64,000 nucleotides of DNA, from contig LLEY01000002.1 of assembly GCA_001414485.1 (NCBI GenBank), positions 682,001-746,000 of the forward strand, read 5' to 3'. This document shows positions 45,261 to 56,200 of this stretch, piece after piece. Origin of the DNA: Calycina herbarum. Lineage: Eukaryota > Ascomycota > Leotiomycetes > Helotiales > Pezizellaceae. The notes beneath the pieces are model-generated. The model worked only from the letters and a program-made list of their open reading frames with translations. It was not told where the DNA came from and made no database searches. Position 1 is the stretch's first letter. Every line of letters starts with the position of its first letter. Made by a program: the position numbers and the translations under genes.

Positions 45261-46685
45261 CTACAACTCCCTCTCCAAACCATCAAACCGGGCCTTAAAT
45301 TCCTCCACATCCATTTCTTCTCCAGCCCACATGGCTCCTCCGGGGGTCTTGGGGGGTATGAGCACATTAGAAACAACATGCACAACCCCATCCCTCGCAA
45401 TCCCATCCTGCACAGCGACCCCACTAAATCCATTGATCTTAATAGTGATCCAGCCGCCATACCTTGCAACATCGATGCTCAAACTCTTCTCCTCAAGTAA
45501 TGTTGGGAGATCAACATGGAAATGACCCTTGGGGATGTCTTTAACTTCCACGTCGCTAGCTCCCTCTTCTTGTAGGGCTAAGGATTTCTCCTTATAAAAA
45601 GCATCCGAGTACAAAGTTTGATTCGCAACAACATGATACTCAAGCAACGCCTTAAGGTATTTCTCCCCATACTTCGAGAAAAGAAACGCATTAATCCTCG
45701 GGCCCAACTTCTGGAATGCAAAGTTAGATGGTGCGAAGATTGTCCCGCCCTCGTGGTGGGATTTCTCGATCGCCTCAAAAAGCCCCGTCTTAACAAGCCC
45801 CAATTGGAGGGTACTGAATTCCCCAGGGAATAACTCAACAATCTTGAGAGCCGGTGGAGGAGGCAAGAGTAGAGAGTCAACACCATGAATCACCCCGTTG
45901 GTGCCAAAGATATTGATAGCAATAACCCGCGAATAAAAATTGATGTTGAGACCTTTTGCCAAACCGAGGCCAACACGAAGACGTTGTGGTTCCCCGCCTA
46001 GAGATTCTTCCTTGAGGAGCGTGGGTATGGTGTGAGTAACCAGTACTCGTCCAGCGGGGTAGAAGTCTGGTGAGACATGGTAGGAAAGAACTTTCTTGAT
46101 GAGCTCCTTCGAAGGCTTGTGGTGTTTTGGTAACTTCGCGAAGGCCTTGTCTGTTGGTGCGAAGACGGTGAAGTTCGCGGCTGTGCCATTCAATGCTTCC
46201 ACCAGATCTGGATATCTATTGATGAGCTCCGCAAGCTTGGTCGTATATTTACTCCCAGCAATGAGTTCGTAGACAGTTTGATTCGGCTTATGTTTCTTGT
46301 GAGGATCGTGATGAGGAGGGTGATGAGGAGGGTGGTGTGGTCGATGATGAGGATGATCGAAATCATCATCTTCCGGAGTTTCGAATTCAGTGTCCAGCCA
46401 GCCTGGCATATCGAATTTCGTCATCGACATCTGGCATTCGAAAATCCCTTTCGCCTTCCAGCCAGCGTGGAGGGCATTGTCGAGAGCATTCTCCGAGAAG
46501 GCAACTGCATCTGTGAGAGTTTCCTCAACACCCGACCAAACAGTTTTGGCGTTGTCTTGGAGCTTTTTGACGAGGCTCTGAGGCTTCGAGGATTGCAAAG
46601 CGAGTTGCTCGACGATTTCGTTGTCTGGGATGACGAAAGCCGTGGAGAGTGCCACGAATGGCAGGATGGTGGTAGTTAACTTCAT
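45261..46685 (-). CDS. Secreted protein with two FAS1 (fasciclin) domains and His-rich linker
   Basis: Single exon, 474 aa. The start at 46685 opens on MKLTTTILPFVALSTAFVIP, a signal peptide; upstream in-frame codons do not look like protein. Residues 100-110 are acidic and 111-132 are strongly histidine/proline-rich. FAS1 domain 1 (about 138-287) has TVYELIAGSKYTTKLAELIN, 'NFTVFAPTDKAFAKL' and the end motif 'GVIHGVDSLLLPP'. FAS1 domain 2 (about 298-455) has 'TIFAPSNFAFQKLG', 'YHVVANQTLYSDAF' and 'GVVHVVSNVLIPP'. FAS1 proteins are cell-surface adhesion modules; no C-terminal GPI signal is seen, so it is probably secreted or wall-bound. The histidine cluster could bind metal ions; that is inference. 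Confidence 0.92.
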   Translation of the reverse strand: MKLTTTILPFVALSTAFVIPDNEIVEQLALQSSKPQSLVKKLQDNAKTVWSGVEETLTDAVAFSENALDNALHAGWKAKGIFECQMSMTKFDMPGWLDTEFETPEDDDFDHPHHRPHHPPHHPPHHDPHKKHKPNQTVYELIAGSKYTTKLAELINRYPDLVEALNGTAANFTVFAPTDKAFAKLPKHHKPSKELIKKVLSYHVSPDFYPAGRVLVTHTIPTLLKEESLGGEPQRLRVGLGLAKGLNINFYSRVIAINIFGTNGVIHGVDSLLLPPPPALKIVELFPGEFSTLQLGLVKTGLFEAIEKSHHEGGTIFAPSNFAFQKLGPRINAFLFSKYGEKYLKALLEYHVVANQTLYSDAFYKEKSLALQEEGASDVEVKDIPKGHFHVDLPTLLEEKSLSIDVARYGGWITIKINGFSGVAVQDGIARDGVVHVVSNVLIPPKTPGGAMWAGEEMDVEEFKARFDGLEREL

Positions 46686-47411
46686 CTTGGATACAGAATG
46701 AAGATGTTGACGATTGGGAAAGAGGAACAATGGGATAATGTAGTAGATATGAAGGTGGTATGACGCCTTGAAGCTACTCGCAAGGTGAGACGAGCAAGGA
46801 TATCAAGACTGCGGAAGCCCGGGTCGTGGGTAAGTATTTGTTCAATTGGATGCTTTTAGCTGCTCTGCAGACAGAAAGCGGTATGAAAATAGTTGGTCTT
46901 ACTTTGCACAAGGCAGCATAAGTTGTCGTGGCAAGCCTCGATGTTTGAGCTTGCGTGTCGAAGCTATAGATGGCATCATACATTCCAACGCCTCTTTCAG
47001 GGCAGCGAATCAAAAGGAGGACTACCTCTCGTTTCGGAAGCTCGGAAAATGACTTCTTCCGATGCTGACCTCAATTGAATGCGGAAAACAATACGAAAAT
47101 ACGATCATATGAATTTGACAAAGTAAAGTTCTAGAGCGAGGAACAGAGAGAGGATATACAAATACGATTTCCTCATTGAAGATCAACTTTAATGATATAA
47201 ATGATGTCATAGGCGATAACGATAAGAAAATGAAATGCGGGGGAACCGGGGATTTTGACTCCCCTTTCTCCAGCATGGCGATCATCAGGGGGGAAGAAAA
47301 CCGACAATTTGGCGGGTGCAATTGTTTAGCCTCCTTACAACTTGAAGCTAGAAAAGAAATCTAGAAGTGTATCTAACGTTGTCTTTTCCCTCTAAGTTCG
47401 GCAAAGAAAGT
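46686..47411. other. Intergenic upstream of FAS1 gene
   Basis: 726 bp between two - strand genes: the promoter of the FAS1 gene plus the 3' end of the monooxygenase gene. No frame is supported. Confidence 0.4.
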
Positions 47412-48813
47412 CTAGCTAGTTCTTGCTAATCCATGCTTCATAATGGGACTCTCGAGGACCTTTTCCCATACATGAACCATTTTCGTATTCTCACTAGACA
47501 ATCTTACCTCTGTGCCAGCTCGCTCCTTCATCTCTGACTCGTAAACTCCTACTGCCTCGACCCTGCTCTTGGTTTTTGTGTTCAGGAAAGAGACAATATG
47601 AGTTACGAGCTCTAAAGAATCTTTAATTGCGAAATTGCAACCTTGTCCTCGTTCTGTTTTTAGTTAGCATGTTCGGATTTTTGTTTAGTTAAAATATTGA
47701 AAGATAATAGGGGAGCATACGGAAAGTCATTGGATGAGCTGCATCACCAGCCAAAGTAACTCGGCCATCATGGTTATCCCATTGATGCTGTGGTAGACTC
47801 GGGTCCCACTGTGTCAATGGAGAGTACCACACTGGCTGATCATCCTTGAGCCATGCAAAGGCACTGCGAAATGGATCTGCAAATTTATCTGCGAGTCCCT
47901 TCAAATGCTCGAGTCGCATTTCATTCGACCAATCCTTGACTTTCTCCTGTTCAGCAAGTGTGCAATGCCATGAGATGTAATGGTTCATGATCCAGTTCTC
48001 AGGATCATTGGGGTCTGGAGCGGAGTGAAGTCCCAAGTAACAGAACAGACCCGCAGGATGGCAGGAGGCAAGAAGCAACGGATGCCAAGATCGAAGGAAC
48101 TTCACTTGTTCAGCCGTAAATTTCGCTTGAACAATGGAGGCTGCATATTCCAGCGTTTCCAAAGCTGCCTTCTCCGAACCAAGCAGTATATTCCGGACCT
48201 TTGATCTGGTGCCATCTGCTCCAATCAGAATAGCACCACTGGCACTTGAACCATCTTCAAAGTGTGCAATCACCGTCGTGCCATCTTCCAAATATGATAT
48301 CCCAGACAGAGTCTTGCTGTATTGTATGGGGATTCCTTCCGCCAGAAGAGATCGCAGCTTGCTTCTTTGGATGCGATGGAGATCCGGTATGACTGCAGCC
48401 CCAATTTGTTCCCCCGTTTCGCCATTGAAAATTTTCATGGTATCGGATGGTGGACGTGGTCTGTTGGGGTCAACTTGTGTAGAGTCAAGCCTTGCAAAGA
48501 GCTCTGGCGGCGTCAATTCTTGCAGGATTGGGACACTCCAGTGGATTCCGAAATTCCAATCTCGGGCGCGTTGAGCGTCCGCTGGCTCAGTCTCGAAAAC
48601 GACACAAGGAACACCAGCATAATGAACTGTCAATTCGAGTTGTTCGGCTTCGATGAGAAGGAGGGCGAACCTTTCTGAGGCCTTGCGCAAGGCTCAATCC
48701 AGTGCAGCCTATACGAGTGTTAGCAATTGGGTGTTTTCTCCAGGCAGGTAGAAAGGATGCTGCAAAGGACACCCACCAGCACCTATGATTAGAACTGGCA
48801 GTTCTGTCGCCAT
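47412..48813 (-). CDS. FAD-dependent aromatic-ring monooxygenase, possible frame defect
   Basis: Exon 1 is 48813-48777, intron 1 68 nt, the main exon 48708-47721, intron 3 67 nt (GTATGC-CAG) and the last exon 47653-47412. The N-terminus MATELPVLIIGAG joins CTGLSLAQGLRK to make the GxGxxG FAD site. Further on come 'GAILIGADGTRSKVR', the DG motif, and 'GRVTLAGDAAHPMTF' joined to 'QRGQGCNFAIKDS', the GD motif of salicylate-hydroxylase-like group A monooxygenases. After 'LRK' the frame of 'AGVPCVVFETEP' is reached only by dropping about 52 nt (near 48618-48669) that start GT but do not end in AG, or by allowing one indel. So either a non-canonical intron or a frameshift exists here. Function: NAD(P)H-dependent hydroxylation of an aromatic substrate, unknown which. 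Confidence 0.75.
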
Positions 48814-51598
48814 TTTAGACTCGAGAGTCAAATCAGCAGTCATCGCGTCGGACTTGAGGCTATCGAGTATGCTGAGAAGCAGGCAAGAGAGCTCTGAAAG
48901 CTCGATGAACTCGACGAATCCATTTTGCTCGGACGAGGGGATTCACGGCCCATTTCTCCATGACTGCCGAGTATCTCCACTATGACCGAGTATCACTCAG
49001 AGTGGTATCGTAAATCCGTGAATGCATGCTGATAGTGGATGAGTGAAAGGTCAATTGGCCAACAAGCCCACGCGACGCGCTGACCGGGGTTTGGCCGATG
49101 GTAACTCAGTATCTCCCGAGTCCCAGTCTCCCTCCATCACTCCTCGTAGGGAAAGCTCTCTAGTTGTGGACATCCACTTCATCTGTCTGCCAGAAGGAGT
49201 CAGCTGAAAGCCCCATGATCGACAGATTCCAGAAGAGTTGATCGAGAAGAACTTACCAGTGCAGAAACATGCCAGAATGTACCCCTCAATGGGTTGGAGC
49301 CAAGAAACAAAAGTAAGAAGCTATTCAGAAAAAACAAAGTCTCCCAATCCAGGTAGCCAAGCCTGTCAAAGAGAACCGACCAGAGCCACGGGGACACATG
49401 TGAGTCTTCTGAGCCACCTCGGGATCAGCTCGAGGGGTTGGCCTCGACTGTTAGCCTTTCCAGTCTCTCGTGTAGAAGCCTTGGGAGTGCGTGTAATAGA
49501 GGGGTTTTGGGGGCTAGTCGGGTTGTGGTCGACGGAGAAGAAAGTTGTGTGAAGAGAAAGAAGAAAGAAAGAAAGAAACGGGGGAACACGAGGGTTTTGA
49601 AGACGGGAGTTGGGGCGAGCTAGTATTCTTACTTGTCCTTCCTCGAGAAAGAGATGTGCGCGTGCTTGCGGCAAGAATTGCTTCGTTGTGTTGTCTGGCA
49701 AGAAGGGAAGGAAACCCAAAAGTCTAGACGCAACACCAACGAGGCAATTCTTGCCGCCCTTTGTACCTATCTAGATGGTACTTGCGCGAATTCTTGCACC
49801 TCCTTGGTCTGCTTCAAGTGAGTGCATTTCGCCCGATCCGCTCTGGCCAGCTGGAGGAGGAGGAAGAAGAAGCATTGGACTCTTTCGGTTGGAGACCACC
49901 CAGCTCGTCCTCCCCTTCATTCTATTTCTACTATTTTCTTTGCTGGTGCAAATCAGACCTTGCAACTCCCGCTCTACTTGCTGTTCACAACGCAAAATCG
50001 CAGGAAGCCATTTCAGAAGCCTAGCGGCACCCCCTCGGAATCCCTCCTTTCCAGGCTTGCAAAACAACCAAGCAAGTTTTGCCGTAAGTATGTCGAAGAG
50101 GGAAGGAATGACCAGTCCCCAATTCCTAACCCAGACTCATTTTCAACTCTTTGCCCACCAGGCGGAGGATAAGGTAGCCGGGGCATGGGTCTTGGTCGTT
50201 CCTTCCTCGTTTGACACTCTTTCTCAACCAGTGGGCCAGCTGGTCACGCAAGAATACCCGACAGATGATCTTCATCGAAACTGCAGTGCTTTTTAAGTGC
50301 TTCTGCAAAGGTTTTGGCCGGGTTCTAGTCTTGAGGTCCTGGGTATCTACCCTGACTTGACCACCTTCAAGTCGACTGAGATAAGAAGGTCTAACTAAGA
50401 GAGACTCCACTTGGAAGTCTTGTCGAGGCCGAGGTTCGAAGTCCTTCGAGACCATCTTCGTGGTCCTCTCAGGACAAAGTTACCGACTTGCCTTGGCAAG
50501 CGCAGCTTTGTATTAAAACGATGTTATAGATAAATCTATCAAATGCATGATTTATTGTTGGTTGGGTTATTACTATCAAATTCTATGCTTCTTTGAGAAA
50601 GATGAAAACTAGAGGGATCTCTTTTCTCGTTTTACTTTTCTAGTACGCTATCTTGACAGACTGAACATTCTTTTGGAGGTATAAGCACGAGGATGGAAAT
50701 TCTTGGTTGCGAGTCTGGAAATTGTTGTTAGGGGTGATGTATAAGAAGTACGTTTTTTTCTCTTCTAGCAAATTGATAAATGGTACAGTTGTTCAATGAT
50801 TTGGAGACTCAAATGAGGAGAGGATGTATAAGTAGCTGTTTGTCTTTAGCAAACTCTAAAAGCTGGTTTCTATTGAAAAGTTAGCAGAAATCGAGCTTCT
50901 ATCGATATATAGCTTCTTTTTTTTAGAAAGTAAGAAATGTCATGAATAGTGGTTGTTAGCATCAATGTATATTATCTATTGATTCTTTGAATGGTATATA
51001 GTGTTACTTTTCTAATTTCTAAATTATCTGATTGGCTAAAACGCAGTTTATTTCCTCTCTTAACCGAACAGGAAAAAGGGACTGGACTTCATAGAAGATC
51101 CGATTCATAGCACGTGACACTTCATCAGTCTATCTTTTAGAGAATTAATAGTTGCTAGATACAAGTATTTCCTCTTTCGAAAGTTTTGTTATCAGTTTTT
51201 ATATAGAGAGGATACGTTTGCAGATCGGGATGGGTTGTGTGGCGGCTACACGTGTTCTCGTGGAGGCCTTCCAACCTGGAAGGTTCACTCGAGGTCGACG
51301 CCGGCCTCTACGCTCCAGAAAACCAGCGAAACTGAAAACCACCCTCCTCCACCCTACCGCTTTAACGATGCGCCATACAGCAAAGAGCCCCAAGGAATAT
51401 TCTTGAAAAGAGCGACCAGAATATTGCCAACATACCTCTCCAGTTACGCGCCTGCTCAACCTCGAATTAGATCCCCTATAACACCGCACCTTGTCCCCGT
51501 CGAGCTCTGCCCCTATGCCCACGACCTCAAACCCACGATGGCATCATACTTCCCAGTTGCACCCCGAGACTTGGAGTGCGATCACACCCCGCAGATGA
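48814..51598. other. Intergenic, 2.8 kb, with hairpin and GAAA tract
   Basis: No gene is supported. It has a GAAA microsatellite near 49556-49580 and the inverted repeat listed at 49668-49757. The last 1 kb is AT-rich. Frames around 51235-51598 overlap the 3' end of the DUF6594 gene and have no motif. Confidence 0.4.
49668..49757. repeat. Inverted repeat able to form a long hairpin
   Basis: Arms at 49668-49695 and 49730-49757 (about 28 nt each) are reverse complements with about three mismatches, around a loop of about 34 nt. The left arm contains GGCAAGAATTGCTTCGTTG and the right arm its near-complement. It could be a hairpin RNA locus or the remains of a short inverted-repeat element; no target duplication is seen. 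Confidence 0.5.
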
Positions 51599-53216
51599 TC
51601 AGACACGACACATGCTCGTTTGGTTGCCTAGGAAGACAAGGAGGACCGCCCCATACCTATCGAAGTCAGCAACAAACATCGAACTCTGCTTGCCAAAAAC
51701 TTACGCAGCCGCCCCAACGAATATCTCATGAACCTTTGCATCTGTTACCGCGGACATGATAACCACAAATGCGAGCACGAAGATGGAGGTAACGACGGCC
51801 ATCATAGCCCGGCTCATTTCGACGAGAAACAGCAAATATACTGGAATAAGAAGCCTAGAAGATGGGGAAGTCAGTATTTCTCTGTCAAGAAATACCTTGG
51901 GATTCGGCACAGGATAATGCTGGGGTTCAGGAATGATTCAGGAGTGATTCAAGAGAAAGGAATTGGGAGAATGGTGTTCCCATTACCTACACCACAGCGA
52001 CCAGAAAGCCACTCAAGCATTTCGCAACGAATGCAAGCCGGGCGGGAGAATACAATGTCACCGATGGATCATCCATCTTCGTTCGAACTTCAGAATCTTG
52101 GAGGATACTCTGTTGAATGTTAGGGCCATATACAGATTATGTATTCTGCAAGGCAGTTTACCTGGAGACGAGAAGGAGGCCCATCTCCCAAGGCTCGTTG
52201 GATAAAATCTTCAAAGCGACGCGTGCTTTGGCTTCGCTGCGACAAAGAGACAAAATCATCAAAACGATTGATGAAGTCTGCTTTATCTGGATCCCCGACC
52301 AGTGGATTCTCGGTTCGGACCCAATTGAAAATCGAGCGGTGATCGCGGGTGGTGGACTTGTTAAGAGAACGAAGTGCTACATTCTTTTCAAGCACCTCAG
52401 CTGTGAATGGAATCAGTATTTCTGTCCCATTTCCGCATGAACCAGGTTTGACTACCATATTGGAGGTATTTTCCCATTATCTTTTCGAGTAATTCCTGAT
52501 ACTTTTGGTTGTATCCCTCGAAATCCGTATCGCCCCTAAGCCTCCACTGCATTTTTGCGTCGGCGTCATCCTCCTTGTCCAAAGCATCAAGTTTCTTTTG
52601 GAGTACTACCAACTCACTCTGCAGATGGAGCAGGAGTCGTGTAGACAGACGACCGAATCTTCGAAAGATGATGAAGTTCTCGTCGCTATTCAAGAGGGCT
52701 GCTAGTCTTGGATATCCCGCGGGGAAAGCGTCCACTATTTGAGTGTTGTCAGGGCTTTTCTTGTTGGCGTGTAGTTAAGTAGACTCACCCTTTTCATATT
52801 CCAGCCTCTCATACTCCTGGTTGCTTTTCATACGCTCTTCTGTCAACTCCGTTGCGGCTCTGATTTCCTCTGGACTCAAGCGTCTCGAGAAGAAGCTGCC
52901 GGTGAACCAACCCCTGATCTGTTCGCCAAAGGTCGGCAGACGACGTTCTGTTGGAGTTAGCCTACTTTATCTGGATGTCCCTTGCTCACTTACGGCTTTG
53001 CAAAGGCGTGGGCTCTTCGTCTTGACGACTAGTCGTTGATTGTGCCGGGTTTGTCGATTGATTCCTCTGCCTAATGGTAGTCATCTCAAAGGCTCCTCGT
53101 TCCAAATCAGTCCTGTTGGCACCGTTGTCAGCTGTAGGGACATGGAAACGACCTCGCTCTTGCCCCGTCATCAAAGAGCTTGGCCCAGCCGTGGATATAT
53201 CTTGCGATCTCGCCAT
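51599..53216 (-). CDS. DUF6594 membrane protein, paralogue 1
   Basis: Seven exons: 53216-52994, 52947-52789, 52734-52456, 52400-52162, 52109-51991, 51854-51705, 51656-51599; total 1227 nt, 408 aa, all in phase. The N-terminus is polar (about residues 1-80). The family start box 'VDAFPAGYPRLAALLNSDEN' is followed by FIIFRRFGRLSTRLLLHLQS, a coiled-coil-like stretch and 'TRDHRSIFNWV'. Hydrophobic segments are at the C-terminus: 'LLIPVYLLFLVEMSRAMMAV', 'TSIFVLAFVVIMSAVTDAKV' and YGAVLLVFLGN. This matches the fungal DUF6594 layout of a cytoplasmic helical part and a C-terminal membrane bundle; its function is unknown. A TAG after 'FLVAVV' lies inside the fifth intron (donor GTAGGT, 136 nt), so it is not a nonsense mutation. 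A close paralogue is at 61629. Confidence 0.85.
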
Positions 53217-56200
53217 ATTTGCCAGCAGAGAACAAATTTTCGAGCCAACATCTCGACAAGGCCTCCATCCTCTCTTTCACGCCATACTCTGACGGCCTTT
53301 GAACGGGCCTCACCCAGCACACCCCCTTAGGCATTTTGGGCATGATTATCTCTGCCTCAGCACCAAAGACTCGGCTGCCAGAGAGGAAAAGAAGGGGGGG
53401 GTGGGCTGAAATTCTACTGGGCAACACAGGCGAATCAGAGGGGGGATCGATTACCTACCCCTTCAAAAGGCTTATGACGGCACTTATGGTACGAGGCTGT
53501 ATTAATAGTCTCTTTCTACTCAATAAGCAGTACTTTGGTCGGTTCGAATTACTTTGGGGAAAAGTGGTGGGGTTCAGAAGTTTATTACGCGCACGCGAGT
53601 GAGAAAAGCAACGTGCGACGCGGCTACGGGGGGAGAGCTCAGGTATTTATGCCTGGGGAATTCAGGGAAAAGTACCCATGTACCACCACAGCTCTTGTGC
53701 GGTGCTCCAGGTGTGTGTGGGTATTAATGCTCTTCGGAATCACTTCTAACGAAAATTTCATGATTAAGGCCATTCACTCTTTTTAATTGCTTTTCTCGAT
53801 TGCAGATAGTACTCTACAACGGATGTTTACATTCTGCGATCTTTCACACACATGAACTCCGCCATCCAAACTGTCAAGTTTCTCAATACATAAGTCGTTG
53901 ATGCTCAGAAAAAAGATATTATGAGCACTGGGATTTGACATCTAACTTCCTCCCTTCGATATTGACCTTCTTCTTATTCAATCAGCGCAGAAGCAGCCGC
54001 TGCAAAGCATGCATCCCAAATCCTCAAGAACCAAGTGTGCATATATCCACATTCCGTTTTGTTGTTTAGGTCGCTCGGGCACCTGCTCGCAAATCAGCAT
54101 CACCTATCATGAGAGTTGGCTCCCGTACTAACTGGTTTAGGTTTTGCTGGCCCAATAACCCCCAAAACATTCTCATTTGACTGTGTATCTGACCCAGAAT
54201 TGTCAAGCATTGTGACCTGCTATTTTCTCGGATATCCTTGGTGGGGCACACGCGTTGTCGGAGGACTGTACGGACACTAACAGCAGTCAGAACGTTGTTC
54301 TGTATATGAAGGAGAGATACTTAGATACATCGGTTGTTGTCCGTGACAAATGTGAGGCTAGATGGCGCTTCTTTCGGGTGCTTGAACGGTAGAAACTGAG
54401 GAGGTGGAATGCTCAAAATGCTGGCGATTGAAAATGCGGAGAAAACCAAACGATCCCGAGGCTCTGTCCATTTTTCAAACTGGGGAATTTTGAAATATAT
54501 CCTTAGTGGGCGACCGGTTTTCCGGGTTCCAAACCTGCCTTAATGACAGCCTTCCCAAAACTCCCATAGAATGCCAGGAGGCGCAGACATTAAGGATTGA
54601 GAGTTATCTGTAGATCGAGATCCTCATACCCTGCTGAGAGGTGCCACGTTATAAAATGCCGACGTTTGTGATACAAACTCACATCGTTCTGACCAAAATC
54701 TGTAGAATCCCAATATTCTTCTGCGGGTCTGCCGTTAGATGGGAGGGAATCGAGCCACTCAGCTCTCAATTAGTCCAAGAACAGTTCACATGGTCGGATT
54801 TCTTCATGGCTCCTCACGCCTCGCCTTGTCGGAAAATAGAGGCAAATGCGAACCATTTCTGAGTCCTTCGCTTGGGACGGTCCGACCCTTTCTTGCCCCT
54901 TTTGCTGCCGTGCCAACCCTTGAAACTGCTCTTTTCTCAAACCCCTTTCTAAATTTCATTCTTTGCAAGTGCTTCGAAAGTAAACGAACAACATCCTTTC
55001 CTCGATTTATCTTCTCCGTCTCTCCCGTTCTGTGCATCTTCTTGCAGATTCTTCAAGGCAGCGCTGGCATGCATGAATTGGTGCTGCGCCAATTTCGTTG
55101 TGTTGTTGCTTCGCGCTATTTCTTTCTGCTTCTTCTGCCTTTTCTTCTGTACTCGGTGAGCTACGTACGAGGACTCTCGTTTCTAAACGAGAACCCTCTT
55201 CAACGTGCTGCCTTTCGTCATACAAATACAGAATATGCTCCTCAGGAAAAATGGAGAATCAAATGCGAAAGAAAACACAACGTCACGGTACGAGTTACAG
55301 CGGCACTCGCGGTCCCCTACAACCGAAAAAATTGGCGCAGGGGGTACGGCCACTAACGCTGTATGTCGTCTCGTGAGCAGCCCTGAAGGCTTCGCTCAAC
55401 ATGCCACCTGCATGTAACCTCAAGAACAATTGCCAAGCCTCTGACTAAAGAAGGAAAATGCTCCATTCGACGCCATACGGCTGCAGAGATCCCAATGTGG
55501 GATGATAGCGCGTATGGCCAGAGCTATCAACCGACTCCCATAGGCTGATTGATTGCCTTGAAGTTGCGAACCGCGGCAGAGGGTATTTTTGACAATCACA
55601 TCAATCACCCCCGCTTGGGAGGATTGATACTAGATCTTGGGGACCTCGGGTGAGAAGGGCCGAAGAAGGAAAACTGAAGAAGAAGAAAAAAGGGAGATGG
55701 GTTCTCTCTAATTTTGAAACTGGTCAGTTTCGGCTCAAATTTTTGACTGAGGGGACATACCTGGAGCCGTCGCCGGAAGCACCCGGATTATACGTATTTT
55801 GGGCTTGTATCAAAGAAGAGTTGGCGTAATGTCGTTTTTTGAAGCGTTTTCTTTCCAACCGGTCTCTTGGGGGGAGGTACAATCTTAAATGGTCTTGATG
55901 TGGGAATCGTGGAGTCCTTCATGCAGTCGCTCCCAGGGAAACCCCGTGTTGGTACCAAGGTATCCCCCAGTGCATCACCGGCTGTTTCCTATTGCTGGAT
56001 AATAGCGAATGAAGGTCTTCTAAAACACTTTTGAGTGGTCGTTCCGTATACGTGGCAGACGGCAGGAAAATAGAATGGGGGTGGTATGCCGCTCGGCGGT
56101 CGCTCTTCCTTTTGTGCTGTCGAGGATACACCAATGCTGTACGAGTACACGAATGGATCAGATAACCGCTATAGATATGGTGTGGAGGGCTGACTTACTT

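Noticed and set aside
51987..51993. Stop after FLVAVV in DUF6594 paralogue 1 as pseudogene evidence
   Set aside because: The stop lies at the GTAGGT donor of a 136-nt intron; the spliced frame matches paralogue 2 exactly.
54739..55356. 205-codon open frame on the + strand
   Set aside because: All three frames are open here by chance; no domain, no clear start context and no conserved pattern.
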